DNA of 51,148 nucleotides from JAHFLD01 sp964367145 (GTDB lineage Bacteria > Patescibacteriota > Minisyncoccia > UBA6257 > 1-14-0-10-40-38), in NCBI GenBank assembly GCA_964367145.1, contig CAYIWJ010000004.1, forward strand, positions 1 to 51,148, in the 5' to 3' direction. The position numbers were made by a program, and so were the translations under genes. Within the stretch, counting starts at the first letter, position 1. Each line of letters opens with the position of its first letter. Of this stretch, positions 41,326-50,168 are shown piece by piece. The notes beneath the pieces were generated by a model. It did not search any database, was not told the DNA's origin, and saw only the letters and a list, made by a program, of their open reading frames with translations.

Positions 41326-43059
41326 CTACGACTCTTTAGTCTCCTTAAGAACATCTTCAATCGCCACCATCCCCTGCAAAGCTTTAAGGATTCCATCGGA
41401 TCTCAAAAAAACCGTCTTCTGTCGGCGCATCTCTTCCAAAATTTTATTCTCATTGATGCCAGAGTTCAAAATATCGGCCAGTTGCGGCGTCATCTGAAAA
41501 ACCTCAAAAATGGCGATGCGTCCCACGATTCCCTTGCCCCCACAAGAACTGCAACCTGGGGCATGATAAATCTTATAGGGCGTCGCAAGATCGGCAACCG
41601 CCTCCGGCGGAATGAGCTTGAGTTCAGTCTTGATAATTTCCAAAAGTTGCGGTGACGGGTCTTCGGCTTTGCGACACTTGGAACACAATCTACCGACTAA
41701 GCGCTGAGCGGCCATCAAATTAACGGCCGACGGCAACAAAAACGGCTCCACTCCCATATCTACCAAGCGCGGAATAACTCCGGCGGCGCTGTTGGTGTGA
41801 AGCGTTGCGAGCACTATGTGTCCAGTCAAAGCCGCGTGCACCGAAAGCTCGGCGGTCTCCTTGTCGCGAATTTCACCGACCATGATAATATCCGGATCTT
41901 GTCGCAAGATCTCCCGCAAACCAGAGGCAAAATCATAGCCGATCTCCGGTTTAACTTGTGACTGATTGACGCCGTCCAACGTATACTCCACCGGATCTTC
42001 TAAACTCACGATATTCACGTCCTGTTTGTTTAAAATTTGCATCAAAGCATAAAGCGTCGTCGTCTTGCCCGATCCGGTCGGACCGGTCAACAAGACAGCG
42101 CCATAAGGCTTGGCAAGTCCCGCCTTCAAAATCTCTAAATTCCGTCCGGCCACGCCAAGATCATCCAGACTCTTGAGTCCGGTCGTAGGATCTAAAACGC
42201 GCAAAGCCACCTTCTCCCCATTGGGTGTTGGAAAAGTCGCCACGCGAAAATCAATTTCACGGTCAAAAATAATACTCCGAAAGCGACCATCTTGCGGCAT
42301 CCGAGTTTCATCAAGTTTCAAGCTGGATAAAACTTTAACCCGAGAAATAATGGGTTGTTGCAACTCCACCGGCAAGGAAGAAACCTCGCGCAAACCGCCG
42401 TCAATCCGAAACCGCACCCGCAATTTGGAACGCCCGGGTTCAATGTGAATATCCGAAGCACCAATGTTGACCGCTTCTTTAAGCAAAGAGCTCACAATCC
42501 GAATAACCGGCGCCTTATCGTTCTCGGTCATTCCCTCCTCCAGCTTTACAATCCGTTGAATATCCGTCAGCCCTTCACCGGGCTTTAGATTCATTGACTG
42601 CAAAGCCGCCGCGATATCTTCGCCAAAAAGAAAATATTTTTTCAACACCGACTCAACATCGGAAGCCGAAACCACATAGACCCCAAGATTGATCTTTTGT
42701 TGTTTAGCCAAAAAGCGTAACGCCTCGCGCGCCGCGTTATCGTCGGGATTAAGCATCCCAGCAATCAACAAGTCCTGACTGCGGGCTATGGGAACAATCC
42801 GATAAGTTCTGGCGGTTTCCCCGGGGATTGATTTTAAAACCTCGGCCGTAACCGCCTCCACGTCAACTTTTTTATAGGGAATCTTTAGTAAACTACTCTT
42901 TAGTCGTGCCACCTCCCCATCGTCTACTAATCGGCGACTGTAAAGCAGATCCTCCGGACGGCGCTTAATTGACTGCGCCTCCCGTAATAACAAATCAGCC
43001 GACTCTCGCTTGAGCGACCCCTGCGAAACTAATGCGTCAAAAAGTGCCTTGTCGTCCAT
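41326..43059 (-). CDS. pilB: pilus extension ATPase PilB
   Basis: The 577-residue product powers pilus assembly. It has an N-terminal MshEN-type region (about 1-160), Walker A LLTGPTGSGKTTTLYAL (about 327-343), the Asp box SLEDPVEY, Walker B DPDIIMVGEIRDKE (about 395-408) and the TLHTNSAAGVIPRLVDMGV motif. A four-Cys zinc site lies at CSKC...CSSC (about 469-515). First of the three pilB-pilT-pilC genes. Confidence 0.95.
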   Translation of the reverse strand: MDDKALFDALVSQGSLKRESADLLLREAQSIKRRPEDLLYSRRLVDDGEVARLKSSLLKIPYKKVDVEAVTAEVLKSIPGETARTYRIVPIARSQDLLIAGMLNPDDNAAREALRFLAKQQKINLGVYVVSASDVESVLKKYFLFGEDIAAALQSMNLKPGEGLTDIQRIVKLEEGMTENDKAPVIRIVSSLLKEAVNIGASDIHIEPGRSKLRVRFRIDGGLREVSSLPVELQQPIISRVKVLSSLKLDETRMPQDGRFRSIIFDREIDFRVATFPTPNGEKVALRVLDPTTGLKSLDDLGVAGRNLEILKAGLAKPYGAVLLTGPTGSGKTTTLYALMQILNKQDVNIVSLEDPVEYTLDGVNQSQVKPEIGYDFASGLREILRQDPDIIMVGEIRDKETAELSVHAALTGHIVLATLHTNSAAGVIPRLVDMGVEPFLLPSAVNLMAAQRLVGRLCSKCRKAEDPSPQLLEIIKTELKLIPPEAVADLATPYKIYHAPGCSSCGGKGIVGRIAIFEVFQMTPQLADILNSGINENKILEEMRRQKTVFLRSDGILKALQGMVAIEDVLKETKES

Positions 43060-43144
43060 AAAAAAAGAAAAATAGTCGTAACCAAACTAACCGCCCGCCC
43101 AGCCTCTAAATAAAACCAAGTGAGCGGCTAAAATCATAAAAAAA

Positions 43145-43438
43145 TTAAAAGGGCAAGAATGGATTGTTGCGGCCCAAAGCCCCCAGAACCGGCATACCGA
43201 CATAAAGCCGTAGATTCTTATAAGCCTGACTGTTAACCACAAAGGACGGATCGGTAAAATCAATTTGCGAAACTTCACCGGCTCGCTGGAGCTCCGCGGG
43301 AATAATAGCTTCAATTTTTGGCGATGGAGCAAAAAAAAGATAATAAGCCGCGGCGCCGACTATGGCCACAATGACAATCGTTAGTAAAATCGCGAACCAA
43401 TTAAAAGTCTTTTTTTCCTTTTCAAAAACAATAGCCAT
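43145..43438 (-). CDS. pilus-locus membrane protein (PilP position)
   Basis: The 97-residue product has a short cytoplasmic N-terminus, one membrane helix (about 14-35) and an extracytoplasmic part ending GRNNPFLPF. The (R/N)NPF(x)PF end is commonly seen in pilus assembly proteins of bacteria with reduced pilus systems, and the gene stands where pilP would be, after pilM-N-O. Too short and divergent to name pilP with confidence. Confidence 0.6.
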   Translation of the reverse strand: MAIVFEKEKKTFNWFAILLTIVIVAIVGAAAYYLFFAPSPKIEAIIPAELQRAGEVSQIDFTDPSFVVNSQAYKNLRLYVGMPVLGALGRNNPFLPF

Positions 43439-43443
43439 AAAAT

Positions 43444-44028
43444 TTAGCGAGATTGATAATAAGCCACGACCACCACGTTAAAATCAAAAGAGTTAGCGCT
43501 TCGAGATTGGACTTGTGGCAAAGCTATCGCAAAACTCGCCACGTCCAAAATACGAATATTAGTCTCCAGCTTCTCCAAAAAATTTCGGAAAGACTCATAA
43601 GTTCCGGAAAGCGTCAGCGACACTTGAACGGTTCCAATCTTAGCCGGAGTTTTGGAAGCACTCTTGTCTTCGGCGGTTGCCCGCAAAGTTCCCGCGCCAG
43701 CCGACAAAGCTTTAAGTGTTAGATTCGTATCGCTTGCCAAGGCATAAAATTGATTATAGAGAGCCGCAAGCGACTGTTCTCGTGGCAAAGCCAGCGAAAT
43801 GTTCTCCTGCAGGTTTTGCACTCCCTTATAATTAGCTATCAAGTCCTTAACTTTCAAAGCAATTTGCCCATGAACTTCCAATGCCTCGGTTTTGGAACTC
43901 AAAATACCACGCAATATATTAAGATCGGCATAAGCCGGTTTAATTAAAAGAGCGTAGACCACAAAAGACGCCACAAAACAGAAGAGGCTCAAAAGAAAAA
44001 CATAGACTCGTTGGGTTGATGCGCGCAT
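43444..44028 (-). CDS. pilO: pilus assembly protein PilO-like
   Basis: The 194-residue product has one N-terminal membrane helix (about 9-29) followed by a helical linker (about 40-75) and an alpha/beta domain with LSLTLSGTYESFRNFLEKLETNIRILDV (landmark, about 135-160), the usual PilO ferredoxin-like region. PilO pairs with PilN in the alignment complex. Lies 2 nt after pilN and 6 nt before the PilP-position gene. Confidence 0.82.
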   Translation of the reverse strand: MRASTQRVYVFLLSLFCFVASFVVYALLIKPAYADLNILRGILSSKTEALEVHGQIALKVKDLIANYKGVQNLQENISLALPREQSLAALYNQFYALASDTNLTLKALSAGAGTLRATAEDKSASKTPAKIGTVQVSLTLSGTYESFRNFLEKLETNIRILDVASFAIALPQVQSRSANSFDFNVVVVAYYQSR

Positions 44029-44029
44029 A

Positions 44030-44581
44030 TTAATTCTTATTTTTATAAGCCTCCGGTTTCATTGTCAGTATCGCCTGAAATTTAACCAGTCCCTTATCCT
44101 GCACCGCGTTACTGACCGCGTAAGAGGCAATATCCGGCGTCGTGGCAAAGGCCTGTAACTGCTCGGTAAAGGAATCATAAGAATCAGCGAAGGCCTCAAT
44201 CGTCGCCTTACCCTCAAATGTGTTAAAAGTAAGATTAGAGAAATAAACTCCCGGCGAAATCCGAGCCTGCAGTAAGCCAAGCAAACGAGAAGTCATCACG
44301 TGCGATGATAAAAGATTTTTAATATCAACCAGCTGAAAATAGAAACTCAAGAAATCCTCCTGTTCGGTTTGCGAGACTTGAGCCGCCAGATCAGCCAGCG
44401 ACTGCTCACGCGCCGCGATTTCACGCTTCAAATATGGTTTGTAACCAAAAAGCAAACCGACATAACCCAAAACCAGAAGCATTAAAATAGAAAAGAAAAA
44501 CAAAAAAAGGCGCCAGGTTCCGCCATTCGGAGAAGGTGCGACGCGTGTATCAAGATTAAAATTACTTTGTGGAAGTGCCAT
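44030..44581 (-). CDS. pilN: pilus assembly protein PilN-like
   Basis: The 183-residue product has a short N-terminal cytoplasmic stretch with NFNLDTRVAP (about 7-16), close to the INLLP motif region through which PilN binds PilM, one membrane helix (about 25-45) and a periplasmic-type domain. It follows pilM by 9 nt. PilN is poorly conserved, so the name rests on position and architecture. Confidence 0.8.
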   Translation of the reverse strand: MALPQSNFNLDTRVAPSPNGGTWRLFLFFFSILMLLVLGYVGLLFGYKPYLKREIAAREQSLADLAAQVSQTEQEDFLSFYFQLVDIKNLLSSHVMTSRLLGLLQARISPGVYFSNLTFNTFEGKATIEAFADSYDSFTEQLQAFATTPDIASYAVSNAVQDKGLVKFQAILTMKPEAYKNKN

Positions 44582-44589
44582 GCTAAAAG

Positions 44590-45663
44590 CTAGCGAACAT
44601 CCTTTAGGCCAAGACCCACCGCCACCGACAGATGAGGACCAAGATCCTTTACAACGGGAGCCAGCGCCTGGTTATAAGTTACGAATTTAAAAGGATTGGC
44701 CTTCTCAACTGGCAAACCCAACTCACGGGCAAAATATTCTTCAACTCCCAAAAGATTAGCGGCTCCACCGGAAAGAATCGCCCTAGTTACGGTCTGCTGA
44801 TAAGCCTTCTCATAATTCGTCCTCACCCGCACTCCTTCGCCAATTATAACATCTAAAATGGGCTCAATTAGTGTGGATAACTCTTGCTCCCCGCCGGAAC
44901 CCAACAGTCCGCGCTCGCGCTTTAGATCTTCCGACCGGCGCGGCGAGATGGTTAGTCCGGTAGAAATGGTCTGCGTGAGCGAACCGCCAGAAAAATCAGT
45001 CTGTCCGGCAAACTTCAAAAAACCATCTTGAGCCACAAAAATACCGGTTGAGCGCCCGCCGATATCTAAAATCAAAGTCGGCTCTTTGGAACCGGATGTC
45101 AGTGCCCTCGCCAAACTTAAACCCTCAACCTCCACGCCCAACATCCGAATTCCAGCCGTTTGCAAAACCTTCCGATACTTTTCAATATGATCGTTAACAA
45201 TCGCCATCAACAAAATCTGCAACTTTCGGGCCCCGCCTTCATCAACACGCTCCCCAACCTTAATCCAATCAACCGTCACCGAAGCAATCGGTAACGGAAT
45301 ATATTGTTGCGCTTGATACTGCATAATTTTGGCTATCTCGTGTTCCTGTACGGCCGGAAGTTCCACTAAAGTGGAGAAGGTGGAAAAAGTCGGCACCGAA
45401 AGCACCGCCGCGTCGGTCGTTGGACTCAAGCGTTTCAAAAGCAACTTAAGATACAAAGCCACCTCATTTTCCAAAAGTTTTAGATTGCTGGTTTGCAAAG
45501 CATTATTGGAACGCTCCAAATAACCAAAAGTCTCCAAAATGGCATAATTTTTCAAAACAAATCCCTCGCCTTGGCGCGTAAGCTCAATCGCCTTAATAGA
45601 AGTCGTGCCGATATCCAAACTAAAAAACTGCTTGTGGTGAATCAGTGAATTAAAAAATGACAT
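44590..45663 (-). CDS. pilM: pilus assembly protein PilM
   Basis: PilM is an actin-fold cytoplasmic protein that binds PilN. The 357-residue product opens FFSLDIGTTSIKAIELTRQGE (about 14-34, phosphate-1 loop) and has PTLILDIGGRSTGIFVAQDG (about 195-214, phosphate-2) and RAILSGGAANLLGVEEYFARELGLPVE (landmark, about 295-320). Length is normal. First gene of the locus, divergent from comF with about 30 nt between start codons. Confidence 0.92.
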   Translation of the reverse strand: MSFFNSLIHHKQFFSLDIGTTSIKAIELTRQGEGFVLKNYAILETFGYLERSNNALQTSNLKLLENEVALYLKLLLKRLSPTTDAAVLSVPTFSTFSTLVELPAVQEHEIAKIMQYQAQQYIPLPIASVTVDWIKVGERVDEGGARKLQILLMAIVNDHIEKYRKVLQTAGIRMLGVEVEGLSLARALTSGSKEPTLILDIGGRSTGIFVAQDGFLKFAGQTDFSGGSLTQTISTGLTISPRRSEDLKRERGLLGSGGEQELSTLIEPILDVIIGEGVRVRTNYEKAYQQTVTRAILSGGAANLLGVEEYFARELGLPVEKANPFKFVTYNQALAPVVKDLGPHLSVAVGLGLKDVR

Positions 45664-45692
45664 GGCTCAAAATGATATATTAAAAGTATAGC

Positions 45693-46406
45693 ATGAGCCT
45701 TATCGGACGTCTCAAAAATGCCCTCGTAGACATTATTTTCCCGCCAATTTGCGCCGTTTGCCGCGCAACCGTCTCTGACTTACGCAAAACCTATAATCTC
45801 TGCGCCGAATGCGAGGAAAAAATCCACCTCAAAACCGGATTTGAGTGCGCCGTCTGCGGCGCTCGTCTTCCGGAAGGCAAAAAAATCTGTCACCGCGAAA
45901 CTCCCTACATCCTCGCCGCCAGCGCTAAATATGAAGACAAAAATCTTCAACGCTTGATCTGGCAGTTAAAATATCAGAACCAAACCGCCTCCGCTCGCCC
46001 CCTTGTCCATTTGATGACTCGATATTGGCTTGAACTCGGAATAAAGTTTGAAAATGCGCTGATCATTCCCATTCCCCTGCATCGTCGTCGCCTCAAAAGC
46101 CGCGGCTTCAATCAAGCCGAACTTTTGGCTCGCCGTTTCGCAAAGAAAGTCGGTTTCCCAATAAACACCTCTCTGCTCCGCCGCGTTCGCTATCTCAAAC
46201 CCCAAGCCGAATGTAAAAATCGAGAAGAACGCGCTCTAAACATCCAAAATTGTTTCCAAGTAAAAAATTCAGGATTGGTCTCTGGAAAAACCATTATTTT
46301 AGTAGACGACGTTACCACCTCCGGCGCCACCCTGCTCGAAGCCGCAAACGTTATCAAAAAAGCTGGAAGCAAAAATATCATCGCCCTCGTTGCCGCCAGG
46401 GCTTAA
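45693..46406 (+). CDS. comF: ComF-family phosphoribosyltransferase-like protein
   Basis: ComF supports DNA uptake in naturally competent bacteria. The 237-residue product has an N-terminal double zinc-finger (CAVC, CAEC, CAVCG and a further Cys, about 19-70) and a C-terminal phosphoribosyltransferase fold whose PRPP loop is ILVDDVTTSGATLLEAA (about 204-220). RRLKSRGFNQAELLARRFAK (about 133-152) is the ComF signature. Its position back to back with the type IV pilus genes supports a role in transformation. Confidence 0.93.
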   Translation: MSLIGRLKNALVDIIFPPICAVCRATVSDLRKTYNLCAECEEKIHLKTGFECAVCGARLPEGKKICHRETPYILAASAKYEDKNLQRLIWQLKYQNQTASARPLVHLMTRYWLELGIKFENALIIPIPLHRRRLKSRGFNQAELLARRFAKKVGFPINTSLLRRVRYLKPQAECKNREERALNIQNCFQVKNSGLVSGKTIILVDDVTTSGATLLEAANVIKKAGSKNIIALVAARA

Positions 46407-46472
46407 AGAAATTAAGCACCACAGCCCCGCAACAAAAAAATGCGTCAAGTTGGTAGGTTCTAATTTATAAAA

Positions 46473-46497
46473 AAGCCCCGAGTGTAAATCAGGGCTT
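46473..46497 (-). terminator. terminator of the ThyX-like gene
   Basis: AAGCCCTGAT and TCGGGGCTT-type arms pair around an AT-rich loop and are followed on the minus strand by TTTTTTATAA. It lies 6 nt past the stop codon. Confidence 0.75.
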
Positions 46498-46503
46498 CGC
46501 TGT

Positions 46504-48255
46504 CTACTCCACAGTCGGCGGCAACGGCACACCCGCGCTACCGCGAGCGGCCACATAAGCCGGAGTCCGATCGGTACGAGAAATCTTTTCCCACCACGGA
46601 TACTCGTGGCGCAATCGGCTCTCTAGCCGCAAAACAACTTGTCGCACCTCGTGATTAACCCCAAACTTGCTTCTCTGCCAGAAGATAAACTCCCACTCAC
46701 GCAAATTGGCACCGCAGGAAAACCCAACCAAATTGCCCATCGCCATTGCATACTGCGCGATAAGCGGCGATACTCCTCGCCCCGTAAGCTCAACCCAAGT
46801 CCGACCATTCATCTGATGAATCTCGGAAAAAATCTCTTGAAGCTCCACGGGAGCCGGTTTGTCGTAATGGTAAAAACCAATTGATGGAGAAACTAGCGTT
46901 CTGGCATGTGTTACTAAAACATGACGTTGGAGATCTCGCCAAGAACGGAAAGACATTGCGTCAAAAAAAGTAGCGCCCACCACCTCAAACTCCCGCGGCA
47001 ACTTGTCGTGCTCGCCGCGAATGTTGAAAGGCAACATCCTCAAGACGATGTCCCAAATAGATTGACCGTCTCCCAAATCACTACTCTGGGAAATCAATCC
47101 ACCCGGAAAAGCTCCCGCCAATATATCTTCCGCGATCACGCGCGGCAACAAAAGATCACTCTTCATGCCAAACTCCAAAACCCCCAAATATCGCCACATA
47201 GCGACATCCCACTCCGACGGCTCATAATGCCGAGCGAACTGATCCCCGCCAACCTTGGCGGCCTCGCTAAGAATCAATTCCACCAGCGCATAATTTTCCG
47301 GAGTCCCATCCAAAATCAAGTGCTTCAGCAGAGCATCAAACGCCTCACCAGAGATTGCGACTCCAACCGAAGTCAGCGTCGCGCACGGCAAAACATTTCC
47401 CGCTACATCGCACGATTCGCCCAAAACTGCGGACTTCAAATCCTTAATCGGCAAAAACTTGGCTAGGTGAGTTTCCAAAAAGCTGGGCAAGACGCCATCA
47501 AATTTTTCACCGAGCAAACGCTTGTAGGCCGCGCTGGATTCAATGATCGCCTCCCGCGCCGCGCAAGCCGCTTCTTCGTTCACCGTCGCAAGTTCCTCCC
47601 AAATCGGATATTGCCTTGCCCGCGAAACATCCACGAACCGGGTACTCAACTCAATAAATCCCGAACCCAAGCGATTCCACTCCAAGGACTTGGCCGCGAG
47701 TATCGAAACATCTTCCACTGCAAACGTAAGCGCCGCTCCACGCGCGATTGAATTGTGTCCATACTTATCCAAAAACACGTCAAGCAATGCCTTCATCTTT
47801 GGCGAATCAGCTAGCTGTTTCTCCAACCGCGGATCGCCGGTGGCATTCGCTACAAAATCTTCAAACAAAATCCGATGCTCTGTCTTGGCCTCGCAAAACT
47901 GATCAAGCGACTTAATGCCCAATCCATCAAGATAAGCTTGGTAAGCATGAATGGCGCCACTTGGCGACACTTCGGAAAAATTCTCCAAGAGTCCGGTCAA
48001 TAAAAGCGGTAGCAGTGTGTCCACAAAATGCCCGCGAATCCCCCGCTGGTTCTTGAGCCGCGAATACATCGCAAGCAATGCTGCCGAAAAATTCGGCGGC
48101 AAATTCTTGAAGAAAAAAACCCGTCGCGTCGTGCTGGTAAAAAACAAATTCAGAACCGCAGTTTCACGAGCCGAAAATTGGTATGGCACCGGAGCGCCCA
48201 CAAACTGTCGGGCAATCGATATCGCCTGCTTCAGAAACCCTTGATCCAACAACAT
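46504..48255 (-). CDS. divergent, internally duplicated ThyX-like protein
   Basis: The 583-residue product resembles FAD-dependent thymidylate synthase ThyX twice over. The first half has HNSIARGAALTFAVEDVSILAAKSLEW... followed by FIELSTRFVDV (about residues 201-211), matching the ThyX S-T-R-F/Y end, but the preceding RHR motif is replaced (EWNRLG). The second half has FRSWRDLQRHVLVTHARTL (about 437-455) and CGANLREWEFIFWQRS with EVRQVVLRL (about 508-540). I read it as a tandem ThyX-like fold with divergent catalytic residues; it may be a non-canonical thymidylate synthase or a paralog with another activity. Confidence 0.65.
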   Translation of the reverse strand: MLLDQGFLKQAISIARQFVGAPVPYQFSARETAVLNLFFTSTTRRVFFFKNLPPNFSAALLAMYSRLKNQRGIRGHFVDTLLPLLLTGLLENFSEVSPSGAIHAYQAYLDGLGIKSLDQFCEAKTEHRILFEDFVANATGDPRLEKQLADSPKMKALLDVFLDKYGHNSIARGAALTFAVEDVSILAAKSLEWNRLGSGFIELSTRFVDVSRARQYPIWEELATVNEEAACAAREAIIESSAAYKRLLGEKFDGVLPSFLETHLAKFLPIKDLKSAVLGESCDVAGNVLPCATLTSVGVAISGEAFDALLKHLILDGTPENYALVELILSEAAKVGGDQFARHYEPSEWDVAMWRYLGVLEFGMKSDLLLPRVIAEDILAGAFPGGLISQSSDLGDGQSIWDIVLRMLPFNIRGEHDKLPREFEVVGATFFDAMSFRSWRDLQRHVLVTHARTLVSPSIGFYHYDKPAPVELQEIFSEIHQMNGRTWVELTGRGVSPLIAQYAMAMGNLVGFSCGANLREWEFIFWQRSKFGVNHEVRQVVLRLESRLRHEYPWWEKISRTDRTPAYVAARGSAGVPLPPTVE

Positions 48256-48342
48256 AACACCTCCAAAGTAAAACCAACTGGTATGTCAACGAACCAAGCG
48301 CAGTATAGGCAAAAGCACTCTGGTAAGCAACACATATAAAAG

Positions 48343-48362
48343 AACCGCTCCTAAGAGCGGTT
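48343..48362 (-). terminator. terminator of the 48351-48629 gene
   Basis: AACCGCTC-CTAA-GAGCGGTT, 8 bp, followed on the minus strand by CTTTTATATG. The stop codon lies within it. Confidence 0.75.
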
Positions 48363-48629
48363 GTGCTTGCGCATGTCGTCTATTGTAAAAAGCCCAGCCA
48401 CCCAAAAACATCCTTGAACAAAGCCCAACCACCGAAAGAGCTTTTCCATCTGCCCTTCGGCCAAAAAAACTTCCATTTCATCTAACATCTGATGGCAATG
48501 AGCCAACGCTTCCGTCGCCGAATCTGGACCCAACAAGGCGCTATGCGACAAACTCCGTCGCGGAACTTTCATCTTGCTCAGCTTGGCGCGATAAAACACC
48601 AGCACCGCCCGCACCTGCTCTTTGGTCAT
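48351..48629 (-). CDS. small helical hypothetical protein
   Basis: No recognised family. The 92-residue product (starting MTKEQVRAVLVFYRAKLSKM) is mainly helical, with a TEALAHCHQMLDEMEVFL segment (about 40-57) and a more hydrophobic LFRWLGFVQGCFWVAGLFTIDDM stretch near the end. The frame is open further upstream, but the earlier codons look non-coding. Start uncertain between 48635 and 48629. Its terminator overlaps the stop. Confidence 0.5.
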   Translation of the reverse strand: MTKEQVRAVLVFYRAKLSKMKVPRRSLSHSALLGPDSATEALAHCHQMLDEMEVFLAEGQMEKLFRWLGFVQGCFWVAGLFTIDDMRKHNRS

Positions 48630-48699
48630 GCCCATCCCCCAAAAAAGAACTAAAACGCAACCGCCGCATTCTAACATCAAAAACCGCCAAATTCAACTT

Positions 48700-49095
48700 T
48701 TAACCCAAATTTTTGACAAGAAAAATCCTTAGCTCGTCTAAATCTCTTTTTTCTTGGTCGTAATAATAAGACTCAATGCCGACCGCCTCGGCGGCTTTCA
48801 CCGCCTCAAGGTTATGCTCAAAGTAAATAACACCGTCTTTGCTCAAGCCAAAATGTTTAAGCATCGCCTCAAAATATTTCGGTTCAGTTTTTTCGGGATT
48901 ATGTTTTAGCGTAAAAACTTCATACGGCATTTTATCCAATCCAAATTTCTTAAATTGCTCATCATTTGCTCCGGTTAAAATAATTTTTCGATTAGGAAAG
49001 GTCTCCAGTAAATCATGCATTCCTTTAAAAATCCTAAAACCGCCGTCAGCGCGCATAACTAAAACATCAACCGCATCAACTAAAATAGTCTTCAT
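48700..49095 (-). CDS. HAD-superfamily protein
   Basis: The 131-residue product is a small HAD-type hydrolase. Motif I is ILVDAVDVLV (about 4-13; Asp7 and Asp10 in DxVD), motif II IILTGANDEQF (about 38-48, Thr), motif III Lys in EKTEPKYF (about 68-75) and motif IV FEHNLEAVKAAEAVGIES (about 92-109). The fourth motif shows EHN where HAD enzymes normally have an acidic pair such as DD or DxxxD, so activity is uncertain. No cap domain. Substrate unknown. Confidence 0.72.
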   Translation of the reverse strand: MKTILVDAVDVLVMRADGGFRIFKGMHDLLETFPNRKIILTGANDEQFKKFGLDKMPYEVFTLKHNPEKTEPKYFEAMLKHFGLSKDGVIYFEHNLEAVKAAEAVGIESYYYDQEKRDLDELRIFLVKNLG

Positions 49096-49159
49096 AAAAT
49101 TATTTTTTTAGAGCTCATAAAACCAACTCGTTTTTTTAATAGCAAATTTTCTAGCTTAG

Positions 49160-49366
49160 CTCGGTGCTCTGGTAAACAAACGGGGAAATGGTGGAGGATT
49201 CGAAAAAAAACATCCAATTTTTGGCGGGGACGATGCCCGGAACTTTGAACCAAAAGTACGGCTCAAATTCGAGGATCTTGATAAAAGTATACAGGAGTTG
49301 CGATGGATTTATAAGGTTCATCCAGAATGGTTTGATATTCCGGCTTTTACTCAAAAAGGTTACTAG
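49160..49366 (+). pseudogene. gene tail copy 1 (GGDxxRNFE family), no start
   Basis: An open frame without a usable start begins after an in-frame TAG at 49157-49159. Its last 48 codons (49223-49366) encode GGDDARNFEPKVRLKFEDLD... and end in DIPAFTQKGY. The tail at 50025-50168 has exactly the same length and shares GGD--RNFE, LR-IY---P--F and P-F-QK-Y. This is the C-terminal part of an unrecognised protein family, probably a remnant. Confidence 0.65.
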
Positions 49367-49418
49367 TTTTAGACAAAATGATTTACTGCTAATGCTTTAA
49401 AAATACGTCAGTCCATAT

Positions 49419-49424
49419 TATAAT
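49419..49424 (+). promoter_or_regulatory. -10 box just before the kinase gene
   Basis: TATAAT lies 10 nt before the chosen ATG at 49435, implying a very short or absent mRNA leader. No clear -35 is visible. Confidence 0.5.
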
Positions 49425-49434
49425 GCTGATGATT

Positions 49435-49968
49435 ATGAAATTAATACTTTTAGAGGGTGGCCCCGCTTCTGGTAAAAACACGCTTGGTGAATTGCTTGTA
49501 AAAAAGTTTGAGGATATTGGTGATAAAGCTGTTCTGCTGGACCTTGATTTTTATGTTGAGCAATGCAATCCAAAATGGGTATGGGATAGCCCGGAACAAA
49601 AAGAAAAGGATCAAATAAATGCGAGGATTAATTTTTCAAAAGATATCAACAAACATCTCGAACAAGATTACAATGTAATTGCTATAGGAGAAAGCATTTT
49701 AACAGAGAGTGATGTCAAAAAAATTGTTTCTAGAATATCAATAGCTTGCCCCGCCTATCTTTATCATTTAAGCGTTCCTTTTGAATTAAGAGAACAAAGG
49801 CTCCACGCAAGAGGGCATCACTCATTAATTGATTTGAAAAAGAATCAAGAAGATAAGAATTTTGTTAAAAATTGGCCGGGTGTTATATACGAGAATGTTA
49901 ATACGCCAGAGATTGATGCTTCAAATTTAATATCTTTGATTACTAAAGGTAAAGGAAATGTGAGATAG
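49435..49968 (+). CDS. P-loop kinase-like protein (AAA_33/zeta-toxin-like)
   Basis: The 177-residue product begins MKLILLEGGPASGKNTLGELL with Walker A GGPASGKNT (about residues 8-16). DLDFYVEQCNPKW (about 36-48) may be the substrate-binding acidic loop. VPFELREQRLHARGHHS (about 124-140) resembles the lid arginine region of small kinases. It resembles nucleotide, shikimate-type or zeta-toxin kinases; substrate unknown. I start at 49435 because earlier in-frame ATGs overlap the TATAAT box. The gene is more A+T-rich than the core genes and is flanked by two copies of the same gene tail, signs of an accessory, transferred segment. Confidence 0.7.
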   Translation: MKLILLEGGPASGKNTLGELLVKKFEDIGDKAVLLDLDFYVEQCNPKWVWDSPEQKEKDQINARINFSKDINKHLEQDYNVIAIGESILTESDVKKIVSRISIACPAYLYHLSVPFELREQRLHARGHHSLIDLKKNQEDKNFVKNWPGVIYENVNTPEIDASNLISLITKGKGNVR

Positions 49969-50168
49969 TTCAGACCTTTTTTTCGCTGTATCTAAAACCC
50001 TTTGTCTACTTCATAAAAATTACTGGCGGTGATGGTTGGCGCAACTTTGAACTGATAGGACGGTTTAACTACAGCAATGTTGATAGGATTATACGAAAGT
50101 TAAGGCGAATTTACCAAGAAAAGCCAGATTTGTTCGAAGTACCTACTTTTGCACAGAAGGTTTACTAA
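49953..50168 (+). pseudogene. gene tail copy 2 (GGDxxRNFE family), no start
   Basis: The frame is open from 49953, overlaps the kinase stop codon, and has no start. It encodes ...FVYFIKITGGDGWRNFELIGR... and ends EVPTFAQKVY. The final 48 codons (50025-50168) match copy 1 at GGD--RNFE, LR-IY, P--F and P-F-QK-Y. The same family remnant on both sides of the kinase suggests a tandem duplication or recombination. Its 3' end overlaps the opposing 60-residue gene by 26 bases. Confidence 0.65.
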
